From: Hydractinia symbiolongicarpus
Taxonomy: Eukaryota > Cnidaria > Hydrozoa > Anthoathecata > Hydractiniidae
Assembly: GCF_029227915.1 (NCBI RefSeq)
Contig: NC_079884.1
Location: forward strand, 29,018,001 to 29,082,000
Length of the DNA: 64,000 nucleotides
Direction: 5' to 3'
Part shown: positions 36,901-51,300 of the stretch, in pieces
How the letters are laid out: the number at the start of each line of letters is the position of its first letter
How positions within the stretch are numbered: position 1 is the first letter of the stretch
Program-made: the position numbers and the translations under genes
Notes under the pieces: model-generated
Told to the model about the DNA's origin: nothing
Seen by the model: only the letters and a program-made list of their open reading frames with translations
The model's database searches: none

Positions 36901-39900
36901 TTGAACTGATTCTGGACTGTGACCTTATAAATGTGATAAATGAGCCAATTGGACTCCAAGGAATAACATTCTTCTTAATTCGACATGATTGCTGGAACTC
37001 AGCGATTACACTGGGCGCTGTGGTAGAGCTTTATTTAAAAATTAAGATAAATAAGTCATGTTTTACTGTGGGACCAATCCTAGCCGTTAGTTCGCGTTGA
37101 AGAAATAGAGACAGTTTCAAAAACTACATTTTATTGATTTTCTAACGGTGTCAATCCATTTGAGTTACAACGGTTGCGTCACATGTTCGTACCAACATGT
37201 ATTTAGTGATTTTTTTCCAATATTACTAAGTGGTATCGCTTTTAACAGTGAAACGATTGACTGTGGGACTTAATTGAACTGATTCTGGGCTGTGACCTTA
37301 TAAATGTGATAAATGAGCCGATTGGACTCCAAGGAATAACATTCTTCTTAATTTGACATGATTGCTGGAATTCAGCGATTACATTAGGCTCTGTGGTAGC
37401 GCTTTATTTAAAAATTTAGATAAATAAGACTTTTCTTACTGTGGGACCAATCCTGGCCGTTAGCACGCGCTGAATAAATAGGATCAGTTCCGAAGACTAC
37501 ATTTCATTGACTTTCTAGCGGCATAAATCCGTTTGAGTTACAACGGTTGCGTCATATATTCGTGCCAACATCTACTTAGCGATAGTATTCGGATATTACT
37601 AGGTTGCACCGCTTTTAACAGTGAAACGATTGACTGTGGAACTTAATTGAACTGATTTCATACTTTGACCTTATAAATGTGATAAATGAGCCAGTTTGAC
37701 TACAAGAGATAACATTCTTCTTAATTTGACATGATTGCTGGAACTCAGCGATTACACTGGGCATTGTGGTTGCGCTTTATTAAAAAATTAAGATAAACAA
37801 GTCATATTTTACTGTGGGATCAATCCTAGCTGTTAGCTCGCGCTGAAGAAATAGAGACAGTATCAACATCTACATTTCATTGATTTTATAATGGTGTCAA
37901 TCCGTTTGAGTTACAACGGTTGCCTCACATATTCGTACCAACATGTATTTAGTGATTTTTTTCCGATATTACTAAGTCGTATCGTTTTTAACAGTGAAAC
38001 GATTGACTGTGGGACTTAATTGAACTGATTCTGGGCTGTGACATTATAAATGTGATAAATGAGCCAATTGGACTCCAAGGAATAACATTCTTCTTAATTT
38101 GACATGATTGCTGGAATAAAGCGATTACATTATGCTCTGTGGTAGCGCTTTATTTAAAAATTTAAATAAATAAGTCTTTTCTTACTGTGGGACAAATCCT
38201 AGCCGTTAGTTCGCGTTGAAGAAATAGAGACAGTTACAAAAACTACATTTCATCGATTTTCTACCGGTGTCAATCCGTTTGAGTTACAATGGTTGCGTCA
38301 CATATTCGTACCAACATTTATTTAGTGATTTTTTTTCGATATTACTAAGTTGTATCGCTTTTAACAGTGAAACGATTGACTGTGGGACTTAATTGAACTG
38401 ATTCTGGACTGTGACCTTATAAATGTAATAAATGAGCCAATTGGACTCCAAGGAATAACATTCTTCTTAATTCGACATGATTGCTGGAACTCAGCGATTA
38501 CACTGGGCGCTGTGGTAGAGCTTTATTTAAAAATTAAGATAAATAAGTCATGTTTTACTGTGGGACCAATCCTAGCCGTTAGTTCGCTTTGAAGAAATAA
38601 AGACAGTTTCAAAAACTACATTTCATTGATTTTCTAACGGTGTCAATCCATTTGAGTTACAACGGTTGCGTCACATGTTCGTACCAACATGTATTTAGTG
38701 ATTTTTTTCCAATATTACTAAGTGGTGTCGCTTTTAACAGTGAAACAATTGACTGTGGGACTTAATTGAACTGATTCTGGGCTGTGACCTTATAAATGTG
38801 ATAAATGAGCCGATTGGACTCCAAGGAATAACATTCTTCTTAATTTGACATGATTGCTGGAATTCAGCGATTACATTAGGCTCTGTGGTAGCGCTTTATT
38901 TAAAAATTTAGATAAATAAGACTTTTCTTACTGTGGGACCAATCCTGGCCGTTAGCACGCGCTGAATAAGTAGGATCAGTTCCGAAGACTACATTTCATT
39001 GACTTTCTAGCGGCATAAATCCGTTTGAGTTACAACGGTTGCGTCATATATTCGTGCCAACATCTACTTAGCGATAGTATTCGGATATTACTAGGTTGCA
39101 CCGCTTTTAACAGTGAAACGATTGACTGTGGAACTTAATTGAACTGATTTCATACTTTGACCTTATAAATGTGATAAATGAGCCAGTTTGACTACAAGAA
39201 ATAACATTCTTCTTAATTTGACATGATTGCTGGAACTCAGCGATTACACTGGGCATTGTGGTTGCGCTTTATTAAAAAATTAAGATAAACAAGTCATATT
39301 TTACTGTGGGATCAATCCTAGCTGTTAGCTCGCGCTGAAGAAATAGAGACAGTATCAACATCTACATTTCATTGATTTTATAATGGTGTCAATCCGTTTG
39401 AGTTACAACGGTTGCCTCACATATTCGTACCAACATGTATTTAGTGATTTTTTTCCGATATTACTAAGTGGTATCGTTTTTAACAGTGAAACGATTGACT
39501 GTGGGACTTAATTGAACTGATTCTGGGCTGTGACATTATAAATGTGATAAATGAGCCAATTGGACTCCAAGGAATAACATTCTTCTTAATTTGACATGAT
39601 TGCTGGAATAAAGCGATTACATTATGCTCTGTGGTAGCGCTTTATTTAAAAATTTAAATAAATAAGTCTTTTCTTACTGTGGGACAAATCCTAGCCGTTA
39701 GTTCGCGTTGAAGAAATAGAGACAGTTACAAAAACTACATTTCATTGATTTTCTACCGGTGTCAATCCGTTTGAGTTACAATGGTTGCGTCACATATTCG
39801 TACCAACATTTATTTAGTGATTTTTTTTCGATATTACTAAGTTGTATCGCTTTTAACAGTGAAACGATTGACTGTGGGACTTAATTGAACTGATTCTGGC

Positions 39901-42760
39901 TGTGACCTTATAAATGTGATAAATGAGCCAATTGGACTCCAAGGAATAACATTCTTCTTAATTCGACATGATTGCTGGAACTCAGCGATTACACTGGGCG
40001 CTGTGGTAGAGCTTTATTTAAAAATTAAGGTAAATAAGTCATGTTTTACTGTGGGACCAATCCTAGCCGTTAGTTCGCTTTGAAGAAATAGAGACAGTTT
40101 CAAAAACTACATTTCATTGATTTTCTAACGGAGTCAATCCATTTGAGTTACAACGGTTGCGTCACATGTTCGTACCAACATGTATTTAGTGATTTTTTTC
40201 CAATATTACTAAGTGGTATCGCTTTTAACAGTGAAACGATTGACTGTGGGACTTAATTGAACTGATTCTGGGCTGTGACCTTATAAATGTGATAAATGAG
40301 CCGATTGGACTCCAAGGAATAACATTCTTCTTAATTTGACATGATTGCTGGAATTCAGCGATTACATTAGGCTCTGTGGTAGCGCTTTATTTAAAAATTT
40401 AGATAAATAAGATTTTTCTTACTGTGGGACCAATCCTGGCCGTTAGCACGCGCTGAATAAATAGGATCAGTTCCGAAGACTACATTTCATTGACTTTCTA
40501 GCAGCATAAATCCGTTTGAGTTACAACGGTTGCGTCATATATTCGTGCCAACATCTACTTAGCGATAGTATTCGGATATTACTAGGTTGCACCGCTTTTA
40601 ACAGTGAAACGATTGACTGTGCAACTTAATTGAACTGATTTCATACTTTGACCTTATAAATGTGATAAATGAGCCAGTTTGACTACAAGAAATAACATTC
40701 TTCTTAATTTGACATGATTGCTGGAACTCAGCGATTACACTGGGCATTGTGGTTGCGCTTTATTAAAAAATTAAGATAAACAAGTCATATTTTACTGTGG
40801 GATCAATCCTAGCTGTTAGCTCGCGCTGAAGAAATAGAGACAGTATCAACATCTACATTTCATTGATTTTATAATGGTGTCAATCCGTTTGAGTTACAAC
40901 GGTTGCCTCACATATTCGTACCAACATGTATTTAGTGATTTTTTTCCGATATTACTAAGTGGTATCGTTTTTAACAGTGAAACGATTGACTGTGGGACTT
41001 AATTGAACTGATTCTGGGCTGTGACATTATAAATGTGATAAATGAGCCAATTGGACTCCAAGGAATAACATTCTTCTTAATTTGACATGATTGCTGGAAT
41101 AAAGCGATTACATTATGCTCTGTGGTAGCGCTTTATTTAAAAATTTAAATAAATAAGTCTTTTCTTACTGTGGGACAAATCCTAGCCGTTAGTTCGCGTT
41201 GAAGAAATAGAGACAGTTACAAAAACTACATTTCATTGATTTTCTACCGGTGTCAATCCGTTTGAGTTACAATGGTTGCGTCACATATTCGTACCAACAT
41301 TTATTTAGTGATTTTTTTTCGATATTACTAAGTTGTATCGCTTTTAACAGTGAAACGATTGACTGTGGGACTTAATTGAACTGATTCTGGCTGTGACCTT
41401 ATAAATGTGATAAATGAGCCAATTGGACTCCAAGGAATAACATTCTTCTTAATTCGACATGATTGCTGGAACTCAGCGATTACACTGGGCGCTGTGGTAG
41501 AGCTTTATTTAAAAATTAAGGTAAATAAGTCATGTTTTACTGTGGGACCAATCCTAGCCGTTAGTTCGCTTTGAAGAAATAGAGACAGTTTCAAAAACTA
41601 CATTTCATTGATTTTCTAACGGTGTCAATCCATTTGAGTTACAACGGTTGCGTCACATGTTCGTACCAACATGTATTTAGTGATTTTTTTCCAATATTAC
41701 TAAGTGGTATCGCTTTTAACAGTGAAACGATTGACTGTGGGACTTAATTGAACTGATTCTGGGCTGTGACCTTATAAATGTGATAAATGAGCCGATTGGA
41801 CTCCAAGGAATAACATTCTTCTTAATTTGACATGATTGCTGGAATTCAGCGATTACATTAGGCTCTGTGGTAGCGCTTTATTTAAAAATTTAGATAAATA
41901 AGATTTTTCTTACTGTGGGACCAATCCTGGCCGTTAGCACGCGCTGAATAAATAGGATCAGTTCCGAAGACTACATTTCATTGACTTTCTAGCAGCATAA
42001 ATCCGTTTGAGTTACAACGGTTGCGTCATATATTCGTGCCAACATCTACTTAGCGATAGTATTCGGATATTACTAGGTTGCACCGCTTTTAACAGTGAAA
42101 CGATTGACTGTGCAACTTAATTGAACTGATTTCATACTTTGACCTTATAAATGTGATAAATGAGCCAGTTTGACTACAAGAAATAACATTCTTCTTAATT
42201 TGACATGATTGCTGGAACTCAGCGATTACACTGGGCATTGTGGTTGCGCTTTATTAAAAAATTAAGATAAACAAGTCATTTTTTACTGTGGGATCAATCC
42301 TAGCCGTTAGCTCGCGCTGAAGAAATAGAGACAGTATCAACATCTACATTTCATTTACTTTCTAACGGTGTCAATACGTTTGAGTTACAACGGTTGCGTC
42401 ACATATTCGTACCAACATGTATTTAGTGATTTTCTTCCGATATTACAAAGTTGTATTGCTTTTAACAGTGAATTGATTGACTGTGGGAATTAATAGAACT
42501 GATTCTGGACTGTGACCTTATAAATGTGATAAATGAGCCAATTGGTGTACAAAGAATAACATTCTTCTTAATTTGACATGATTGCTGGAATTCAGCGATT
42601 ACATTAGGCTCTGTGGTAGCGCTTTATTTAAAAATTTAGATAAATAAGACTTTTCTTACTGTGGGACCAATCCTGGCCGTTAGCACGCGCTGAATAAATA
42701 GGATCAGTTCCGAAGACTACATTTCATTGACTTTCTAGCGGCATAAATCCGTTTGAGTTA
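33965..42760 (+). repeat. Four-monomer higher-order repeat (A-B-C-D), 1,491-1,492 bp, highly homogeneous
   Basis: Diagnostic 5' ends are A ACAATGGTTG with CATTTATTTAG; B CACATGTTCG; C CATATATTCGTGCC with ATCTACTTAG; D GGTTGCCTCAC. Starts: D 33965; A 34338, B 34711, C 35084, D 35457; then 35830 (219 bp), 36049, and 36422 (A-like); A 36795, B 37168, C 37541, D 37914; A 38287, B 38660, C 39033, D 39406; A 39779, B 40151, C 40524, D 40897; A 41270, B 41642, C 42015; then 42388. Copies differ at only a few bases each. The last two A units share a 1-bp deletion (CTGGCTGTGACC) and so are 372 bp. Confidence 0.92.
35830..36048 (+). repeat. 219-bp truncated monomer, copy 3
   Basis: Nearly identical to the unit at 33373, which lies 2,457 bp upstream, and again followed by the CCAACATGCATTTAG unit (36049). 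It sits between two tetramer copies and marks an inserted or exchanged segment. Confidence 0.9.
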
Positions 42761-45700
42761 CAACGGTTGCGTCATATATTCGTGCCAACATCAACTTAGC
42801 GATAGTATTCGGATATTACTAGGTTGCACCGCTTTTAACAGTGAAACGATTGACTGTGGAACTGAATTGAACTGATTTCATACTTTGACCTTATAAATGT
42901 GATAAATGAGACAGTTTGACTACAAGAAATAACATTCTTCTTAATTTGACATGATTGCTGGAACTCAGCGATTACACTGGGCATTGTGGTTGCGCTTTAT
43001 TAAAAAATTAAGATAAACAAGTCCTTTTTTACTGTGGGATCAATCCTAGCCGTTAGCTCGCGCTGAAGAAATAGAGACAGTATCAACATCTACATTTCAT
43101 TTACTTTCTAACGGTGTCAATCCGTTTGAGATACAACGGTTGCGTCACATATTCGTACCAACATGTATTTAGTAATTTTCTTCCGATATTACAAAGTTGT
43201 ATTGCTTTTAACAGTGAATTGATTGACTGTGGGACTTAATTGAACTGATTCTGGACTGTGACCTTATAAATGTGATAAATGAGCCAATTGGACTCCAAGG
43301 AATAACATTCTTCTTAATTCGACATGATTGCTGGAACTCAGCGATTACACTGGGCGCTGTGGTAGAGCTTTATTTAAAAATTAAGATAAATAAGTCATGT
43401 TTTACTGTGGGACCAATCCTAGCCGTTAGTTCGCGTTGAAGAAATAGAGATAGTTTCAAAAACTACATTTCATTGATTTTCTAACGGTGTCAATCCATTT
43501 GAGTTACAACGGTTGCGTCACATGTTCGTACCAACATGTATTTAGTGATTTTTTTCCAATATTACTAAGTGGTATCGCTTTTAGCAGTGAAACGATTGAC
43601 TGTGGGACTTAATTGAACTGATTCTGGGCTGTGACCTTATAAATGTGATAAATGAGCCGATTGGACTCCAAGGAATAACATTCTTCTTAATTTGACATGA
43701 TTGCTGGAATTCAGCGATTACATTAGGCTCTGTGGTAGCGCTTTATTTAAAAATTTAGATAAATAAGATTTTTCTTACTGTGGGACCAATCCTGGCCGTT
43801 AGCACGCGCTGAATAAATAGGATCAGTTCCGAAGACTACATTTCATTGACTTTCTAGCAGCATAAATCCGTTTGAGTTACAACGGTTGCGTCATATATTC
43901 GTGCCAACATCTACTTAGCGATAGTATTCGGATATTACTAGGTTGCACCGCTTTTAACAGTGAAACGATTGACTGTGGAACTTAATTGAACTGATTTCAT
44001 ACTTTGACCTTATAAATGTGATAAATGAGCCAGTTTGACTACAAGAAATAACATTCTTCTTAATTTGACATGATTGCTGGAACTCAGCGATTACACTGGG
44101 CGCTGTGGTAGCGCTTTATTAAAAAATTAAGATAAACAAGTCATTTTTTACTGTGGGATCAATCCTAGCCGTTAGCTCGCGCTGAAGAAATAGAGACAGT
44201 ATCAACATCTACATTTCATTTACTTTCTAACGGTGTCAATACGTTTGAGTTACAACGGTTGCGTCACATATTCGTACCAACATGTATTTAGTGATTTTTT
44301 TCCGATATTACAAAGTTGTATTGCTTTTAACAGTGAATTGATTGACTGTGGGAATTAATAGAACTGATTCTGGACTGTGACCTTATAAATGTGATAAATG
44401 AGCCCATTGGTGTACAAAGAATAACATTCTTCTTAATTTGACATGATTTCCGGAATTCATCGATTACATTAGGCTCTGTGGTAGCGCCTAATTAAAAAAT
44501 TAGTAAATAAGTCTTTCCTTACTGTGGGACCAATCCTGGCCGTTAGCACGCGCTGAATAAATAGAGACAGTTTCAAATACTACATTTCACTGACTTTCTA
44601 ACGGTGTCAGTCCGTTTAAGTTACAACGGTTGGGTCACATATTCGTACCAACATGTATTTAGCGATAGTATTCGGATATTATTAGGTTGCATCGCCTTTA
44701 ACAGTGAAACGCTTGACTGTGGGACTAAATTGAACTGATTTTGGACTTTGACCTTGTAAATGTGATCAATGAGCCAGTTTGACAACAAGAAATAACATTC
44801 TTCTTAATTTGACATGATTGCTGGAACTCAGCGATCACACTGGGCACTGTGGTTGCGCTTTATTAAAAAATTAAGATAAACAAGTCATTTTTTACTGTGG
44901 GACCAATCCTAGCCGTTAGCTCGCGCTGAAGAAATAGAGACAGTATCAAAATCTACATTTCATTTACTTTCTAACGGTGTCAATCCGTTTGAGTTACAAC
45001 GGTTGCGTCACATATTCGTACCAACATGTATTTAGTGATTTTCTTCCGATATTACTAAGTTGTATTGCTTTTAACAGTGAATTGATTGACTGTGGGAATT
45101 AATAGAACTGATTCTGGACTGTGACCTTATAAATGTGATAAATGAACCAATTGGTGTCCAAAGAATAACATTCTTCTTAATTTGTCATGATTGTCGGAAT
45201 TCATCGATTACATCATGCTCTGTGGTAGCGCCTAATTAAAAAATTAGGTAAATAAGTCTTTTCTTACTGTGGGACCAATCCTGGCCGTTAGCACGCGCTG
45301 AATAAATAGGAACAGTTCCAAAGACTACATTTCATTGTCTTTCTAGCGGTATAAATCCGTTTGAGTTACAACGGTTGCGTCACATATTCGTACCAACATG
45401 TATTTAGCGATAGTATTCGGATATTACTAGGTTGCATCGCTTTTAACAGTGAAACGCTTGACTGTGGGACTTAATTGAACTGATTTTGGACTTTGACCTT
45501 ATAAATGTGATAAATGAGTCAGTTTTACTACAAGAAATAACATTCTTCTTACTTTGACATAATTCCTGGAACTCCCCGATTACACTGGGCGCTGTGGTAG
45601 CGCTTTATTAAAAAATTAAGATAAATAAATCATTTTTTACTGTGGGACCAATCCTAGCCGTTAGCTCGCGCTGAAGAAATAGAGACAGTTTCAAATACTA

Positions 45701-46488
45701 CATTTCACTGACTTTCTAACGGTGTCAGTCCGTTTAAGTTACAATGGTAGGGTCACATATTCGTACCAACATGTATTTAGCGATATTTTTCTGATATTAC
45801 TAGGTTGCATCGCTTTTAACAGTGAAACGATTCACTGTGGGAATTAATAGAACTGATTCTGGACTGTGACCTTATAAATGTGATAAATGAGCCAATTGGT
45901 CTCCAATGAATAAAATTCTTCTTAATTTGTCATGATTGCCGAAACTCAGCGATTACACTGGGCGCTGTGGTAGCGCTTTGTTAAAAAAATTAAGATAAAT
46001 AAGTCATTTTTTACTGTTGGACCAATCCTGGCCGTTATCTCGCGCTGAAGAAATAGCGACAGTTTCAAAAACTAATTTTCATTGACTTTCTAACGCTATC
46101 AATCCGCTTCAGTTACAACGGTTGCGTCACATATTCGTACCAAAATGTATTTAGTGATTTTCTTCCGATATTACTAAAATGTATTGCTTTTAAAAGTGAA
46201 ACGATTCACTGTGTGAATTAATAGAACTGATTCTGGACTGTGACCTTATAAATGTGATAAATGAGCCAATTGGTGCCCAAAAAATAACATTCTTCTTAAT
46301 TTGACATGATTCCTGGAATTAAGCGATTACATTATGCTCTGTGGTAGCGCTTTATTTAAAAATTTAAATAAATAACTCTTTTCTTACTGTGGGACCAATC
46401 CTGGCCGTTAGCACGCGCTGAATAAACAGGAACAGTTCCAAAGACTACATTTCATTGACTTTCTAGCGGTATAAGTCCGTTTGAGTTA
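42388..46488 (+). repeat. Transitional satellite block
   Basis: Starts are 42388, 42761, 43134, 43507, 43880, 44253, 44624, 44997, 45369, 45742 and 46116. Units at 42761 and 43880 are C type and 43507 is B type, so tetramer fragments extend here. The pair 42015/42388 recurs as 43880/44253 at 1,865 bp, five monomers. Units from 44253 onward are more diverged and include CCTAATTAAAAAATTAG variants at 44253 and 44997 and the CGCTATCAATCCGCTTCAG junction at the end of 45742. Confidence 0.82.
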
Positions 46489-48349
46489 CAACGGTTCTGT
46501 CACATATTCGTACCAACATGTATTTAGCGATATTTTTCTGATATTACTAGGTTGCATCGCTTTCAACAGTGAAACGATTGACTGTGGGAATTAATAGAAC
46601 TGATTCTGGACTGTGACCTTATAAATGTGATAAATGAGCCAATTCGTCTCCAAGGAATAACATTCTTCTTAATTTGTCATGATTGCCGAAACTCAGCCAT
46701 TACATTGGGCGCTGTGGTAGCGCTTCATTTAAAAATTTAGATAAATAAGTCATCTTTACTGTGGGACCAATCTTGGCCGTTATCGCGCGCTGAAGAAATA
46801 GCGACAGTTTCAAATACTGCATTTCACTGACTTTCTAACGGTGTCAGTCCGTTTAAGTTACAACGGTTGGGTCACATATTCGTACCAACATGTATTTAGC
46901 GATATTTTTCTGATATTACTAGGTTGCATCGCTTTTAACAGTGAAACGATTGACTGTGGGACTTAATTGAACTAACTTTGGACTGTGACCTGATAATTCT
47001 AATAAGTGAGACAATTGGTTTCCAAGAAATGACATTCTTCTTAAATTGACGTGATTTCCGGGACTTAGCGATTACATTGGGCGCTGTGGTAGCGCTTCAT
47101 TTAAAAATTTAGATAAATAAGTCATCTTTACTGTGGGACCAATCTTGGCCGTTATTGCGCGTTGAAAAAATAGCGACAGTTTCAAAAACTAATTTTCATT
47201 GAGTTTCTAACGCTATCAATGCGCTTCAGTTACAACGGTTGCGTCACATATTCGTACCAACATGTATTTAGCGATACTTTTCTCATATTACTAGGTTGCA
47301 TCGCTTTCAACAGTGAAACGATTGACTGTGGGAATTAATAGAACTGATTCTGGACTGTGACCTTATAAATGTGATAAATGAGCCAATTGGTCTCCAAGGA
47401 ATAACATTCTTCTTAATTTGTCATGATTGCCGAAACTCAGCGATTACATTGGGCGCTGTGGTAGCGCTTCATTTAAAAATTTAGATAAATAAGTCATCTT
47501 TACTGTGGGACCAATCTTGGCCGTTATCGCGCGCTGAAGAAATAGCGACAGTTTCAAATACTGCATTTCACTGACTTTCTAACGGTGTCAGTCCGTTTAA
47601 GTTACAACGGTTGGGTCACATATTCGTACCAACATGTATTCAGCGATATTTTTCGGATATTACTAGGTTGCATCGCTTTTAACAGTGAAACGATTGACTG
47701 TGGGACTTAATTGAACTAACTTTGGACTGTGACCTGATAATTCTAATAAGTGAGACAATTGGTTTCCAAGAAATGACATTCTTCTTAAATTGACGTGATT
47801 GCCGGGACTTAGCGATTACATTGGGCGCTGTGGTAGCGCTTCATTTAAAAATTTAGATAAATAAGTCATCTTTACTGTGGGACCAATCTTGGCCGTTATT
47901 GCGCGCTGAAGAAATAGCGACAGTTTCAAAAACTAATTTTCATTGAGTTTCTAACGCTATCAATCCGCTTCAGTTACAACGGTTGCGTCACATATTCGTA
48001 CCAACATGTATTTAGCGATACTTTTCTCATATTACTAGGTTGCATCGCTTTTAACAGTGAAACGATTGACTCTGGGACTTAATTGAACTGATTTTGGCCT
48101 TTGACATTATAAATGTGATAAATGGGCCAGTTTGACTACAAGAAATAACATTCTTCTTAATTTGACATGATTGCTGAAACTCAGCGATTACACTTGGCGC
48201 TGTGGTAGCGCTTTATTAAAAAAATAATATAAATAAGTAATTTTTTACTGTGGGACCAATCCTAGCCGTTAGCTTGCGCTGAAGAAGTAGAGACAGTTTC
48301 AAAAACTACCTTTCATTGACTTTTTAACGGTGTCAATCCGTTTGAGTTA
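46489..48349 (+). repeat. Two-monomer repeat, 744 bp
   Basis: Starts are 46489, 46861, 47233, 47605 and 47977. The pair 46861/47233 matches 47605/47977 over 744 bp, most clearly in the first unit. Markers are GGTTGGGTCAC with CTGATAATTCTAATAAGTGAG in the first unit and GATACTTTTCTCATATTAC in the second. The second dimer is also the start of the nine-monomer repeat described next. Confidence 0.8.
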
Positions 48350-51300
48350 CAACGGTTGCGTCACATATTCGTACCAACATGTATTTAGTGATTTTCTTCC
48401 GATATTACTAAAATGTATTGCTTTTAACAGAGAAACGATTCACTGTGGGAATTAACAGAACTGATTCTGGACTGTGACCTTATAAATGTGATAAATGAGC
48501 CAATTGGTGTCCAAAGAATAACATTCTTCTTAATTTGACACGATTCCTGGAATTAAGCGATTACATTAATCTCTGTGGTAGCGCTTTATTTAAAAATTTA
48601 AATAAATAAGTCTTTTCTTACTGTGGGACCAATCCTGGCCGTTAGCACGCGCTGAATAAACAGGAACAATTCCAAAGACTACATTTCATTGACTTTCGAG
48701 CGGTATAAGTCCGTTTGAGTTACAACGGTTCTGTCACATATTCGTACCAACATGTATTTAGCGATATTTTTCTAATATTACTAGGTTGCATCGCTTTTAA
48801 CAGTGAAACGATTGACTGTGGGAATTAATAGAACTGATTCTGGACTGTGACCTTATAAATGTGATAAATGAGCCAATTGGTCTCCAAGGAATAACATTCT
48901 TCTTAATTTGTCATGATTGCCGGAATTCATCGATTACATTAGGCTCTGTGGTAGCGCTTTATTTAAAAATTTAGATAAAGAAGTCTTTTCTTACTGTAGG
49001 ACCAATCCTGTTCGTTCGTACGCGCTGAATAAATAGGAACAGTTCCAGAGACTACATTTTATTGACTTTCTAGCGGTATAAATCCGTTTGAGTTACAACG
49101 GTTGCGTTACATATTCGTACCAACATGTATTTAGCGATAGTATTCGGTTATTACTAGGTTGCAACGCTTTTAACAGTGAAACGCTTGACTGTGTGACTTA
49201 ATTGAACTGATTGTGGACTTTGACCTTATAAATGTGATAAATGAGCCAGTTTGACTACAAGAAATAACATTCTTCTCAATTTGACATGATTCCTGGAACT
49301 CAGCGATTACACTGGGCGCTGTGGTAGCGCTTTATTAAAAAATTAAAATAAATAAGTCATTTTTTACTGTGGGACCAATCCTAGCCGTTAGTTCGCGCTG
49401 AAGAAATAAAGACAGTTTCAAATACTACATTTCACTGACTTTCTAACGGTGTCAGTCCGTTTAAGTTACAACGGTTGGGTCACATATTCGTACCAACATG
49501 TATTTAGCGATAGTATTCGGATATTACTAGGTTGCAACGCTTTTAACAGTGAAACGATTGACTGTGGGACTTATTTGAACTAACTTTGGACTGTGACCTG
49601 ATAATTGTAATAAATCAGACAATTGATCTCCAAGGAATAACATTCTTTTTAATTTGACATGATTGCTGGATTTCAGGGATTACATTAGCCTCGATGGTAG
49701 CGCTTTATTTAGAAATTTAGATAAATAAGTCTTTCCTTACTGTGGGACCAATCCTGGCCGTTACCACGCGCTGAATAAATAGGAACAGTTACAAAGACTA
49801 CATTCCATTGACCTTTTAACGCTGTCAATCCGCTTCAGTAACAACGGTTGCGTCACATACTCGTACCAACATGTATTTAGCGATACGTTTCTCATATTAC
49901 TAGGTTGCATCGCTTTTAGCAGTGAAACGATTAACTCTGGCACTTAATTGAACTGATTCTGGACTGTGACCTTATAAATGTGATAAATGAGCCAATTGGT
50001 CTCCAAGGAATAACATTCTTCTTAATTTGTCATAATTGCCGGAATTCATCGATTACATTAGGGTCTGTGGTAGCGCTTTATTTAAAAATTTAGATAAAGA
50101 AGTCTTTTCTTACTGTAGGACCAATCCTGTTCGTTCGTACGCGCTGAATAAATAGGAACAGTTCCAGAGACTACATTTCATTGACTTTCTAGCGGTATAA
50201 ATCCGTTTGAGTTACAACGGTTGCGTTACATATTCGTACCAACATGTATTTAGCGATAGTATTCGGATATTACTAGGTTGCAACGCTTTTAACAGTGAAA
50301 CGTTTGACTGTGTGACTTAATTGAACTGATTTTGGACTTTGACCTTATAAATGTGATAAATAAGCCAGTTTGACTACAAGAAATAACATTCTTCTCAATT
50401 TGACATGATTCCTGGAACTCAGCGATTACACTGGGCGCTGTGGTAGCGCTTTATTAAAAAATTAAGATAAATAAGTCATTTTTTACTGTGGGACCAATCG
50501 TAGCCGTTAGTTCGCGCTGAAGAAATAGAGACAGTTTCAAATACTACATTTCACTGACTTTCTAACGGTGTCAGTCCGTTTAAGTTACAACGGTTGGGTC
50601 ACATATTCGTACCAACATGTATTTAGCGATATTTTTCTGATATTACTAGGTTGCATCGCTTTTATCAGTGAAACGATTGACTGTGGGACTTAATTAAACT
50701 AACTTTGGACTGTGACCTTATAAATGTTACAAGTGAGACAATTGGTCTCCAAGGAATAACATTCTTCTTAATTTGACATGATTGCTGGATTTCAGGGATT
50801 ACATTAGCCTCGATGGTAGCGTTTTATTTAAAAATTTAGATAAATAAGTCATCTTTACTGTGGGACCATTCTTGGCCGTTATCGCGCGCTGAAGAAATAG
50901 CGACAGTTTCAAATACTGCCTTTCACTGACTTTCTAACGGTGTCAGTCCGTTTAAGTTACAACGGTTGGGTCACATATTCGTACCAACATGTATTTAGCG
51001 ATATTTTTCGGATATTACTAGGTTGCATCGCTTTTAACAGTGAAACGATTGACTGTGGGACTTAATTGAACTAACTTTGGACTGTGACCTGATAATTCTA
51101 ATAAGTGAGACAATTGGTTTCCAAGAAATGACATTCTTCTTAAATTGACGTGATTGCCGGGACTTAGCGATTACATTGGGCGCTGTGGTAGCGCTTCATT
51201 TAAAAATTTGATAAATAAGTCATCTTTACTGTGGGACCAATCTTGGCCGTTATTGCGCGCTGAAGAAATAGCGACAGTTTCAAAAACTAATTTTCATTGA

